Source: a virus. From it: 64,000 bases of DNA. The first letter of the stretch is position 1. Each line of letters opens with the position of its first letter. Positions 6,731 to 13,285 of the stretch are shown one piece after another. Location: IMG/VR virus record IMGVR_UViG_3300045684_000009, positions 1 to 64,000 of that record, one strand, 5' to 3'. The notes under the pieces were generated by a model, which did no database searches, had not been told where the DNA came from, and saw only the letters and a program-made list of their open reading frames with translations. Both the position numbers and the translations under genes were made by a program.

Positions 6731-7430
6731 CGCATAATGCTTTGTGGTAGTTTATTAATAATTCCTCTCCTTCTTCTATTCGTCTTGTGGTGGCGAACAC
6801 AGCAAAACAACCTTTATCAATTAACATAATATTATCATCCTCAGAGTGATTGACCCACCCTCCCAAAGAAGTCCTGATTAAACCTCCAGGATGATACTGC
6901 TCTATATAATCACCTTGACCATGTATCATCTCAGTACAGTATAGATTAATGTGAGACGGTCCTATTACAAAGTCCTTATCCAAACCTATTGTAGCGAATA
7001 CACCGTTGCCATGTATTGATGAACTTTTAAGTACTAACCCGTGGTGTAACGGAGAGAATGTGTAATTTGGTGGTAACTCCTTTTGCGCACTTGTTTCCTT
7101 AGACTTAGATTCAGGAGGAGGTATCAGTTCACCAATCAATTCCCAATATAAATCTTCTTTTAAATATTCAACAGGAATAGCTTCTACCAAGCAATCATCA
7201 TTGAGCATTACAACTTCGTGTCGAAACCCTTCATCACCAACTTCTATTGGGTAATCTTGCACAATCACTCGACAATACTTATTCACAACAGGTGCTATCA
7301 CATCGTTAGGTTTAAACTTCTTACTCTTAAAACTAATTAAAAAGCTGACTCCATCCTTTCCATAAGCTTGTTGGTCAGGATTGGGGTTAGTTGAAATTAG
7401 TGCACGCTTGTTATTTTTCATCATCTCCAT
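6705..7430 (-). CDS. MCP-domain / SET methyltransferase fusion (capsid fragment A)
   Basis: About 241 residues from ATG 7430 (TTG 7436 also open); residue numbers below count from the TTG. Residues 9-104 match MCP 98-192: KRALISTNPNPDQQAYG with RRALSLGNPNDEDACYG, NDVIAPVVNKYCRVIVQ with YDVLAPLDNKRCQVVVE, and PVEYLKEDLYWELI with PVEYLKESNYFIKL. A Pro/Ser-rich linker (105-125) leads into a SET domain at 131-231. SET landmarks are IHGNGVFAT, GGWVNHSEDDN (the NHS..pN pseudoknot motif) and FATTRRIEEGEELLINY with a C-terminal active-site Tyr. SET proteins transfer methyl from S-adenosylmethionine to lysine. The fusion suggests methylation directed to capsid or capsid-interacting proteins; that is inference. 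It overlaps the thioredoxin gene by about 20 nt. Confidence 0.88.
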   Translation of the reverse strand: MEMMKNNKRALISTNPNPDQQAYGKDGVSFLISFKSKKFKPNDVIAPVVNKYCRVIVQDYPIEVGDEGFRHEVVMLNDDCLVEAIPVEYLKEDLYWELIGELIPPPESKSKETSAQKELPPNYTFSPLHHGLVLKSSSIHGNGVFATIGLDKDFVIGPSHINLYCTEMIHGQGDYIEQYHPGGLIRTSLGGWVNHSEDDNIMLIDKGCFAVFATTRRIEEGEELLINYHKALCGGEIDYCG

Positions 7431-7713
7431 TTTCAAAAAACTGCTTTAATCTAATCATGTCTAATCCTATAAAGTCAGCAACTATCTTTTTATCTTCTTC
7501 GTTATAAACAACGAATCTAGGAACTGATCTAACTCTAACTTTTTCAGCGACAGCTTTGTAAGGGTAATCATCTGCGTCTGTGTCTACAAACTCATAAAGA
7601 TCGATAGAAGGGTCGTAGGTATCTTCTATGAATTTTTTAGCTCTCTTACATGGCCCGCACCACGTCGTACTAAACTGTATTAATTTATTCTTCTTCTCCA
7701 TATTGTTCTTCAT
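7411..7713 (-). CDS. Thioredoxin-like protein
   Basis: A 100-residue thioredoxin fold protein; a second ATG at 7701 gives 96 residues and is equally plausible. The redox centre WCGPC sits at 14-18 of the shorter form, preceded by LIQFSTT, and the conserved cis-proline is in RSVPRF (Pro61). Length and motif spacing match free thioredoxins, acting in the cytoplasm to reduce disulfides. Phages use such proteins for nucleotide reduction or as polymerase processivity factors. Here it lies between a ClpP-like protease and the SET fusion. Reduction of the many cysteines in this phage's virion proteins is another possibility. Confidence 0.9.
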   Translation of the reverse strand: MKNNMEKKNKLIQFSTTWCGPCKRAKKFIEDTYDPSIDLYEFVDTDADDYPYKAVAEKVRVRSVPRFVVYNEEDKKIVADFIGLDMIRLKQFFENGDDEK

Positions 7714-7861
7714 ATTGTTTCTTAATCAAAGCCTTTTGATTAGCTATCATCTGTTTTCGTTTAGCTATTTCGACATTCTTTAATTCTTTGAAGATGTTAT
7801 ATCTTTTATTTCTAGCTTGAATGTCTTTAACTTTTGTCTTTCTTCCTTTACTTTTTGGCAT
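7685..7861 (-). CDS. Small basic protein
   Basis: A 58-residue frame, MPKSKGRKTKVKD to QYGEEE, filling the gap between the ClpP-like and thioredoxin genes. It overlaps the former by 14 nt and the latter by up to 29 nt. It is strongly basic at the N-terminus and helical throughout (KRYNIFKELKNVEIAKRKQM), with an acidic end. It may bind nucleic acid or a protein partner. Coverage of an otherwise empty gap and coupled overlaps support it as a gene. Confidence 0.72.
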   Translation of the reverse strand: MPKSKGRKTKVKDIQARNKRYNIFKELKNVEIAKRKQMIANQKALIKKQYEEQYGEEE

Positions 7862-8366
7862 CTTTATAAAATATGTTTGGTTTTTTAAAATACTTCTTAA
7901 TATCAGTATAGCAAAATTCTACATCTTTACCTTTCTTAAATTCTTTCACTTTTTTCTTAGGTATATATCTATTTAAGAACTTAGATAATAGCTTATTAGT
8001 TTTTGCATCTATAACTTCCATATTGTCGTAAGATTTATTCTTTCGTTGACTGACTATCTGTCTACCTATTTTATGGAACATTATATAGTCTAATAACTCC
8101 TCTCTGATGACTATCTTACACTCTAAATGTTTGAACACTAAAATTGCAGCAGCAGAACAATTCTGGAATGTAGGAAATACATCGATTTTATCTTTTCTAG
8201 AGTTAATATAATCTGCTAATACATGCATAAATGGTATCTCGCCGCCAGGTGAAGAAAAGTATAAATTAATATACTGCCAATTAGCCATTTCATCAATTAG
8301 TACCGCTACTGTTTCGTTAGTAATAGTTTCATCAAAAATTATAGTGTGTACATAAGTCTCATTCAT
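7848..8366 (-). CDS. ClpP-like serine protease
   Basis: A 172-residue protein with the ClpP/crotonase fold. INLYFSSPGGEI (33-44) is the oxyanion-loop strand (SPGG). CSAAAIL carries the presumed nucleophile Ser71, where ClpP has S-M-A. DYIMFHKIG carries the presumed His98. The C-terminal 40 residues are Lys-rich and unlike bacterial ClpP. Phage ClpP-like enzymes act either as head-maturation proteases or on host proteins. Its place in the leftward block, far from the capsid genes, favours the second, but a late role is not excluded. No ATPase partner is next to it. Confidence 0.85.
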   Translation of the reverse strand: MNETYVHTIIFDETITNETVAVLIDEMANWQYINLYFSSPGGEIPFMHVLADYINSRKDKIDVFPTFQNCSAAAILVFKHLECKIVIREELLDYIMFHKIGRQIVSQRKNKSYDNMEVIDAKTNKLLSKFLNRYIPKKKVKEFKKGKDVEFCYTDIKKYFKKPNIFYKDAKK

Positions 8367-8387
8367 CTACTTTAATTTAATTCATTA

Positions 8388-9131
8388 TTAATCTCTAAAC
8401 CCAAAGTTCTCATATAATTCAGATGTCGCATCTGATTTCCAAAACTCTTCAGTATCAACATTCATTATTGTAACATACCCATCGTATCCAGCTCCTGAAT
8501 CTATATTCCAAACATTCTTTCTTTTTTCAGGATATGAATACGATTGAGAATGTCCTATGAACACTTTATTATAAGGATTATCAGGATAAGCATTTGAACC
8601 TGCTTTATTCCAAAACTCTCTATTCCAATATAAATCTGACCCCCCATCCATTTGGAAAGATAAACTGTTTTCAATCTTATGTTGTTGATTCTTCCACCCA
8701 GCATGCACATAAGCGTTATTATCGTCGTCTATGTAATATTTTATAAGACTGTTTAAGAATGCGCTAAATATTGGTGGAGGGTATCCTCCGAACACTCTAT
8801 GATGTCCTACGAGGTTAGTACCTATACCCATAGATTCTAAAGTACTTTTACCGCCTTGATGATACCAAATATCTTCAATATTTATCCAATTCTCACTTAT
8901 AGCATCTAAAGCCCACGCATCGTGATTTCCTAATATACCTATCCAATTAGGTAAATTCATAAGATACTCCATGACAGGTAAGACCTCTATATGTGCGCCA
9001 CCATCTATGTAGTCACCTATAGTTATCAAACGATCTTGTGCAGGATCAAAAGGCGATCGCTCAATTGCTTGAACCATCCCTTTATAATTTCCATGAAGAT
9101 CTCCCATTACATATGTATCTCTAAAATTCAT
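8388..9131 (-). CDS. PPP-family metallophosphatase
   Basis: A 247-residue serine/threonine-type phosphatase related to the lambda/bacterial PrpA group. Metal-binding motifs: GDLHGN (10-15), GDYIDGG (39-45, with Gly where GDxVDRG has Arg), GNHD (68-71), YVHAGW (His143) and IGHSQ (His194). NIDSGAGYDG (209-218) closes the core. Two metal ions in the active site are expected. Likely cytoplasmic and able to dephosphorylate proteins or nucleotides. It lies 2 bp from a VWA protein gene. The lost Arg may alter phosphate binding. Confidence 0.88.
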   Translation of the reverse strand: MNFRDTYVMGDLHGNYKGMVQAIERSPFDPAQDRLITIGDYIDGGAHIEVLPVMEYLMNLPNWIGILGNHDAWALDAISENWINIEDIWYHQGGKSTLESMGIGTNLVGHHRVFGGYPPPIFSAFLNSLIKYYIDDDNNAYVHAGWKNQQHKIENSLSFQMDGGSDLYWNREFWNKAGSNAYPDNPYNKVFIGHSQSYSYPEKRKNVWNIDSGAGYDGYVTIMNVDTEEFWKSDATSELYENFGFRD

Positions 9132-9133
9132 TA

Positions 9134-9748
9134 TTAACTTTGGTTTATATTATTCTCCGTTTCAAACTCGTCTATAGACGTTAACGTATCTGCATTTACT
9201 GCACTTCTATACGACGTATTAGTTGCGTTTACTGAATAAACTATTGAACCATATTCTGCAGCACTATCGTTAAAGCTTTTAGTCATCCCTCTAGATACTC
9301 CAAAAGATTGAGCTGTTTTAATTGACTCTTCATCTGCGCCCACAAAAGACACTAGCCAGTCGTTCTTTCTAAGTTTCTTAATAATTTTCTTTACATCTTT
9401 AAATGTGTATTTTTTGGAAGAGTTCTCCTCACCGTCTGTAAATATGTTTACAACACCTCCGTCAAAACCTTTAGGTAGTGAGTTAACACCTTCGCAGATT
9501 GCATCATACAATGCAGTTCCTGAACCTGATATTCTTAATGTTTCGAAATTAGTAATACTACTACCCCCAACAAATTTACCACCATCTCTTACAGACGAGT
9601 CAAAGAATATTACTTGAGTGTAATTACCATCTCCCGCATTTTTTACATCGTTCAATGCTGAGTTTAAACCTGCTTTAGCTGCATCAATCTTTTCACCCGA
9701 CATCGATGGGGAAGTGTCTACTATAAATAAATTGCAAATCTTTTTCAT
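9134..9748 (-). CDS. VWA-domain protein (TerY-like)
   Basis: A 204-residue von Willebrand factor A domain with a complete MIDAS metal site: DTSPS (Asp11, Ser13, Ser15), Thr79 in GTALYDA and Asp105 in IFTDGEEN. SGEKIDAAKAGLNSAL resembles TerY-type bacterial VWA proteins, which pair with phosphatases. There is no signal peptide, so it is cytoplasmic. It sits directly upstream of the metallophosphatase gene, suggesting a joint complex. The C-terminus (about 165-204) is Ser/Asn-rich and may be flexible. Function unproven. Confidence 0.88.
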   Translation of the reverse strand: MKKICNLFIVDTSPSMSGEKIDAAKAGLNSALNDVKNAGDGNYTQVIFFDSSVRDGGKFVGGSSITNFETLRISGSGTALYDAICEGVNSLPKGFDGGVVNIFTDGEENSSKKYTFKDVKKIIKKLRKNDWLVSFVGADEESIKTAQSFGVSRGMTKSFNDSAAEYGSIVYSVNATNTSYRSAVNADTLTSIDEFETENNINQS

Positions 9749-9775
9749 ATTTTATATTGTTTAAGTTAATAATTG

Positions 9776-9848
9776 AAGCGGGGGAGGGACTCGAACCCTC
9801 GATCTCAAGGTTATGAGCCTTGTGAGTTACCATCTTCTCCACCCCGCT
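9776..9848 (-). tRNA. tRNA-Met (anticodon CAT)
   Basis: A full cloverleaf on the minus strand: acceptor AGCGGGG/CCCCGCT, D arm with GATGGTAA, anticodon stem CAAGG/CCTTG around loop CTCATAA, variable AGATC, T stem GAGGG/CCCTC with loop TTCGAGT. CCA is not encoded. A CAT anticodon reads Met, or Ile if the C is lysidine-modified; elongator Met is the simplest call. The 5' end overlaps the TAG stop of the upstream gene by two bases, so it is probably cut from the polycistronic early transcript. Confidence 0.93.
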
Positions 9849-10590
9849 ATACGTATCTTAATTTAGTTTCTTTAATAAAGTTTTCAATTATATTTTTTAA
9901 ATCTTTAGGTTTCGGATCATCACCTAAATGTTTATATCCGTTAGCCAATTTAAAAGACCAATAATCTAAGTTACTACTATTCCAATAAAACTTATTTAAT
10001 AACCTTTCTGTCATGTCCTGTTTTATAGGATGCAGTTTCTTATTTATTTTAGTCTTTATTTTCCCATCATCTGTAATCCACCGCAAACCTGCGTAAGGGT
10101 AATTCTCTCTGACATAATCTACTTCTATTAACCCTTCTTGACACACGAACACATAATAATTTGGACAATAATATTTAGGACTCCCATCTTCCTTTAAAAG
10201 ATATTGACCTTTTGATTCGTAAACCTTTCTGAAGAACTCATGTTTCTTCCCCTTCACTGATTGCTCTTTAGCTACATCAGTCGAGTGGCATTTTATTTCG
10301 TCTTCATACGTAAGACCATTCTTCATCATGAACCAATCACTTTCCCAAAATTTAGAAGAATCATCTGAAAATAAGTATTTATTTCTACAACAATATTTAT
10401 GTGTTTTTGCGTAGTTGTTGTAGAGAACATATTGTATCTTCTTCTCTGTCCACCCTTTCGAATATTTATCATTTGGTACTCTGGTAATACCAGTAACTAC
10501 ACTATCTACATTTATCAATTTATCTTTCTTTTTGGTAGACTTTTTTCTTCTAGACTTCCTTCTAGTTTTTCTTCGTCTTCGTATTGTCAT
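9847..10590 (-). CDS. Possible PD-(D/E)XK nuclease with basic N-terminus
   Basis: A 247-residue protein. The first 25 residues are almost all Arg/Lys (RRRRKTRRKSRRKKSTKKK), which suggests nucleic-acid binding. TYEDEIKCHST (about 94-104) has an E-x-K pattern, and YYVFVCQEGLIEVDYVRENYPYAGL resembles the strand-helix region of phage PD-(D/E)XK proteins. The nuclease label is tentative. The stop codon runs into the tRNA-Met gene and the start overlaps the upstream gene by 29 nt. Confidence 0.6.
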   Translation of the reverse strand: MTIRRRRKTRRKSRRKKSTKKKDKLINVDSVVTGITRVPNDKYSKGWTEKKIQYVLYNNYAKTHKYCCRNKYLFSDDSSKFWESDWFMMKNGLTYEDEIKCHSTDVAKEQSVKGKKHEFFRKVYESKGQYLLKEDGSPKYYCPNYYVFVCQEGLIEVDYVRENYPYAGLRWITDDGKIKTKINKKLHPIKQDMTERLLNKFYWNSSNLDYWSFKLANGYKHLGDDPKPKDLKNIIENFIKETKLRYV

Positions 10591-10888
10591 CTATTGTCAG
10601 TCCATATTTATCTAAAAAACTATCAACTTGACTGTTTGCAAACTCGTCATCAAACTGAAACTCAATTTTAAACTGCTCGAACAACCAATCTTTATATACA
10701 CTTCTTTGTGCGGTGGTCCAAGTAAATATTTCATACCATTCCAACACACCCTCTATATCTACTCCACCAAGCTCTTTCATATCAAGGGCGTCCTCATATT
10801 GAGTGAGTTGTTCGTAATTAAAATCGTTATCCGAAACCTCAAACATGCGATTAATGAACCTCTTTAATAATACTTCTTCTTCATTCAT
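10562..10888 (-). CDS. Hypothetical acidic protein
   Basis: A 108-residue acidic helical protein starting MNEEEVLLKRFINRMF at ATG 10888 (a TTG at 10894 would add two residues). It is rich in Asp, Glu and aromatics (LEWYEIFTWTTAQRSVYKDW). Nothing identifies it. The ATG overlaps the stop of the GIY-YIG gene as ATGAATGA. It precedes the possible nuclease, and its acidity could suit an inhibitor or partner of that basic protein; this is a guess. Confidence 0.7.
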   Translation of the reverse strand: MNEEEVLLKRFINRMFEVSDNDFNYEQLTQYEDALDMKELGGVDIEGVLEWYEIFTWTTAQRSVYKDWLFEQFKIEFQFDDEFANSQVDSFLDKYGLTIDDNTKTKKN

Positions 10889-11327
10889 TGTCAAATATTT
10901 TTCTATAGTATTTTCCGTTTATGTTATCATTATATGATTCCAACTCTATAACTTCTTTACAAAATTGGTATTTAGTTTCGAAATATGTTAGTTGAGACTT
11001 TGTAGGACAAAACATTAGTATTTCTTTTTCTATCGGTTTCCCGTCTCTGATGTCTGATAAAAGCTCTTTACAAGAACCATTATATGTCGCCCAATCGCTT
11101 TCTTTTTCAGTATACTTGAATTTGGAAAGCCTTTTATCTGTTAACTCATTTAATTCTTTTTTAGTTAATTTCTTCTTTCTTCTGTATATTAACTGCTTCT
11201 TACCTATGTAAAACTTACCACTTTCTGTGTTTGTTATTTTGTAGACAAATCCAAAAGAATTTGGTGGTATATCAACCATTGAGTTAATTACTCTTCCTCC
11301 GAATTTCCAACTATTCTTTTCTTGCAT
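10881..11327 (-). CDS. GIY-YIG nuclease
   Basis: A 148-residue enzyme. GFVYKITN (26-33) and KFYIGKKQ (38-45) give the GIY and YIG strands. A Lys/Arg-rich helix, SDWATYNGSCKELL (77-90) and YFETKYQF with catalytic Glu117 follow, then YNDNINGKYY. Matches the family of compact phage GIY-YIG nucleases with the W.tY.GSs.eL motif. Unlike the protein at 4317-5090, it lacks DNA-binding repeats. A role in phage DNA processing or host DNA breakdown is likely. Confidence 0.85.
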   Translation of the reverse strand: MQEKNSWKFGGRVINSMVDIPPNSFGFVYKITNTESGKFYIGKKQLIYRRKKKLTKKELNELTDKRLSKFKYTEKESDWATYNGSCKELLSDIRDGKPIEKEILMFCPTKSQLTYFETKYQFCKEVIELESYNDNINGKYYRKIFDNE

Positions 11328-11551
11328 TCTGCCATTCTTTTTAATAACCTAACTTCATATTTTCCTAAATTAGCGTATGATGATATGATTTCATATAAAC
11401 CTTTTAATAAAACCATGTCACAGGTATCTTCATTGAAATTACCGAATTCGTCTGTCCTAATCCAAATTTCAAACTCACCAAGATCCATACCTTCTATGAA
11501 AGAATTTGGATTGTCTAGTATGCTTTTATAATAATCATGTTCATCTTCCAT
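11288..11551 (-). CDS. Hypothetical acidic protein
   Basis: An 87-residue acidic protein starting MEDEHDYYKSILDNPN at ATG 11551; GTG 11557 is a second option overlapping the upstream stop. It overlaps the GIY-YIG gene by 40 nt. The pattern suggests helix, strand, helix. Not recognised. Confidence 0.68.
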   Translation of the reverse strand: MEDEHDYYKSILDNPNSFIEGMDLGEFEIWIRTDEFGNFNEDTCDMVLLKGLYEIISSYANLGKYEVRLLKRMAECKKRIVGNSEEE

Positions 11552-11553
11552 AG

Positions 11554-11808
11554 TCACTCTTCTTCATCTTTAGAACGATGAGGGTCAATCAACTTACAAG
11601 CCTCTTCGTATGTATATCCGTACACCATCATTAAGTCATATGCCAAGTTTTGGTCGTAAAGAAGTTTAGAATAGTGCCACTCAATTTCGCTAATTATCAT
11701 ATTAGGGTTTTCTTTTCTGAACTTCTTTAAATCCTTGTGTTCTTGGGAGGCAGATCTTTTTCTGCCTCCATTTGGATTCATAAACCTATCAAAACCTTTC
11801 TTAGACAC
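11554..11808 (-). CDS. Hypothetical basic protein
   Basis: An 84-residue protein with a basic N-terminal arm (MNPNGGRKRSASQEHKDLKK) and a helical C-terminal half (WHYSKLLYDQNLAYDLMMVY). It overlaps the exonuclease gene by 8 nt. Size and charge would suit an exonuclease accessory factor, but that rests only on position. Confidence 0.68.
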   Translation of the reverse strand: MSKKGFDRFMNPNGGRKRSASQEHKDLKKFRKENPNMIISEIEWHYSKLLYDQNLAYDLMMVYGYTYEEACKLIDPHRSKDEEE

Positions 11809-12763
11809 TTTTCATAAATTTAAAATATTCAGAATTACTAATCTTAAACTGAGCACCTGTATCTTGACATTTCATAACTCTTTGTATAGTACCTGCTCCT
11901 GTACTTATTGTAGTAAGTAACTTCACATTATCTGACCCCGTATAAGGTGAAGTCCATCTAGCTTCTCCTGTCATTGCACCTAAGTGTACTGGTAATTTAA
12001 AGTACTTTCTTAAATGTACAAATAAATCTTCTGTAGCTACTATATCTCCTATATTATAGTCCACCATTTTCTGTAGATATTCCTTCTGTTCTTTAGCAGT
12101 TCCATCCTCAACCATGTCCCACATCAATATACCCTCGTGATTTAACTTATTAGACAAACCAAAATACTTGGTCATAAAATCCATAGAATATGATGGTAAT
12201 CTAAATGCAGATTTAGCTTGCCTCATTAAATCAAATGATTTGACATATACGTTTACGTCTAACCCGTATTTTGCTGCTCGAGCATTGATCCATCTGTTAT
12301 CGAAACTATTATTGTTTACACCGATAATTAAGTCTGCTTTGTTATATTCTTTTAAGAACTCTTTTAATAACTTCTTATCTGAATGTTTAGAGTCCCACAC
12401 CAACGTTTTGACATTGTCTTCTCCAAACCACTTCCAAGCTACAGATATGATGCTAGGTTCTTTCTTCATATCTTTATGAGATAAAAACTGCTTACCTGTC
12501 CAGAACCTTTTAAACTCAGCTCTACTTGTTTCTAAATCATATATCAACAATCTAGGTGTGTCACCGTTATGTGTTTTTTTAAGGTGTTGAAAGTTCTTAC
12601 TAATCCACCTTCGGAAATGGTCCAAGTCTGTAGCTCCATACTCGTAATCGTCGCCTAACACTTCAGCAGCAATTCGTGTAAAGTTCATACCGTTAGATTC
12701 TTTTGATTTCATCAACTTTTCGATGTCAGAAGAATATTTAGACCATTTTGATTTATTACTCAT
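11801..12763 (-). CDS. DnaQ-like 3'-5' exonuclease (RNase H fold)
   Basis: A 320-residue protein. Residues 71-250 carry the exonuclease motifs of the polymerase-B-type/YprB group: YDLET (Asp76, Glu78), VNNNSFDNRW (Asp155) and YNIGDIVATEDLF (Asp240). The N-terminal 60 residues (FTRIAAEVLGDDY, then DLDHFRRWI) look like a helix-turn-helix DNA-binding segment. The 60-residue C-terminus is unassigned. No polymerase domain is present. It follows RNase HI by 2 bp. A role in replication, proofreading or nucleotide recovery is likely. Confidence 0.87.
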   Translation of the reverse strand: MSNKSKWSKYSSDIEKLMKSKESNGMNFTRIAAEVLGDDYEYGATDLDHFRRWISKNFQHLKKTHNGDTPRLLIYDLETSRAEFKRFWTGKQFLSHKDMKKEPSIISVAWKWFGEDNVKTLVWDSKHSDKKLLKEFLKEYNKADLIIGVNNNSFDNRWINARAAKYGLDVNVYVKSFDLMRQAKSAFRLPSYSMDFMTKYFGLSNKLNHEGILMWDMVEDGTAKEQKEYLQKMVDYNIGDIVATEDLFVHLRKYFKLPVHLGAMTGEARWTSPYTGSDNVKLLTTISTGAGTIQRVMKCQDTGAQFKISNSEYFKFMKSV

Positions 12764-12765
12764 AT

Positions 12766-13230
12766 TTATTTAGTTTTCGATATAATATTTGGTTTTTTCC
12801 AAGTTCCAATGGCAAGCGAATCTACATGTTCATTCCAATAATTACCATTGTGCGCTCTAACATGTTTTACTTTAAATTCATGTTTTTTATGATTCTTGTA
12901 AATACATTGCCAGTAGTCTACATGTGCCACAGTGGTCTTTTTAGTTGTTTTCCAATCATTCTTCACCCAATTATGCATCCAACTGTTAATGCCATTTACT
13001 CCGTACTTAGAGTCACTAAATATCTTTATCTGTTGTCTAGGTTGTATATTCTCAGCAGTCCAAGACATCGCATTACACAGTGCTCTTATTTCTTCATTCT
13101 GAGAAGTTGTGGAGGAACAATACCCTTTATCTTCTTTTATTATATTTTCATCAGCATCTAATACAACATATGCCCATCCACCTTCTTCTTGAGCTTTTCT
13201 ACAACTTCCATCAGTATATACTTTAATCAT
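12766..13230 (-). CDS. rnhA: Ribonuclease HI
   Basis: A 154-residue enzyme of normal RNase HI length. The acidic active site is complete: YTDGSC (Asp7), QNEEIRALC (Glu46/47), IFSDSKYGV (Asp73) and HVDSLA (Asp137). KHVRAHNGNYWNEHVD provides the conserved His127. It degrades RNA in RNA-DNA hybrids, for instance replication primers or R-loops. The protein is cytoplasmic and second in the leftward block, after a hairpin-bearing 55-bp gap. Confidence 0.93.
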   Translation of the reverse strand: MIKVYTDGSCRKAQEEGGWAYVVLDADENIIKEDKGYCSSTTSQNEEIRALCNAMSWTAENIQPRQQIKIFSDSKYGVNGINSWMHNWVKNDWKTTKKTTVAHVDYWQCIYKNHKKHEFKVKHVRAHNGNYWNEHVDSLAIGTWKKPNIISKTK

Positions 13231-13248
13231 TCTCTTCTTTTTTGTAAA

Positions 13249-13274
13249 GGTGGTAGATTGTCAAGTCTACCACC
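13249..13274 (-). promoter_or_regulatory. Stem-loop between nuclease and RNase HI genes
   Basis: GGTGGTAGA (13249-13257) and TCTACCACC (13266-13274) form a perfect 9-bp stem in the only sizeable gap inside the leftward block. In the leftward RNA no U-run follows, so it is more likely an mRNA processing or stability element than a terminator. Confidence 0.5.
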
Positions 13275-13285
13275 CTGTCCAACCT

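Noticed and set aside
5630-7430. Capsid fragments as sequencing frameshifts in one gene
   Set aside because: Not fully excluded, but four proper stop-start overlaps, missing MCP segments and the inserted SET and E-tail domains do not fit simple indel errors.
7848-8366. Head-maturation protease role for the ClpP-like protein
   Set aside because: It lies on the opposite strand in the early block, far from portal and scaffold; possible but not supported by position.
12748-13161. 137-codon + strand frame opposite RNase HI
   Set aside because: The minus strand carries a full RNase HI active site; the + frame is hydrophobic Ile/Phe/Tyr-rich shadow sequence.
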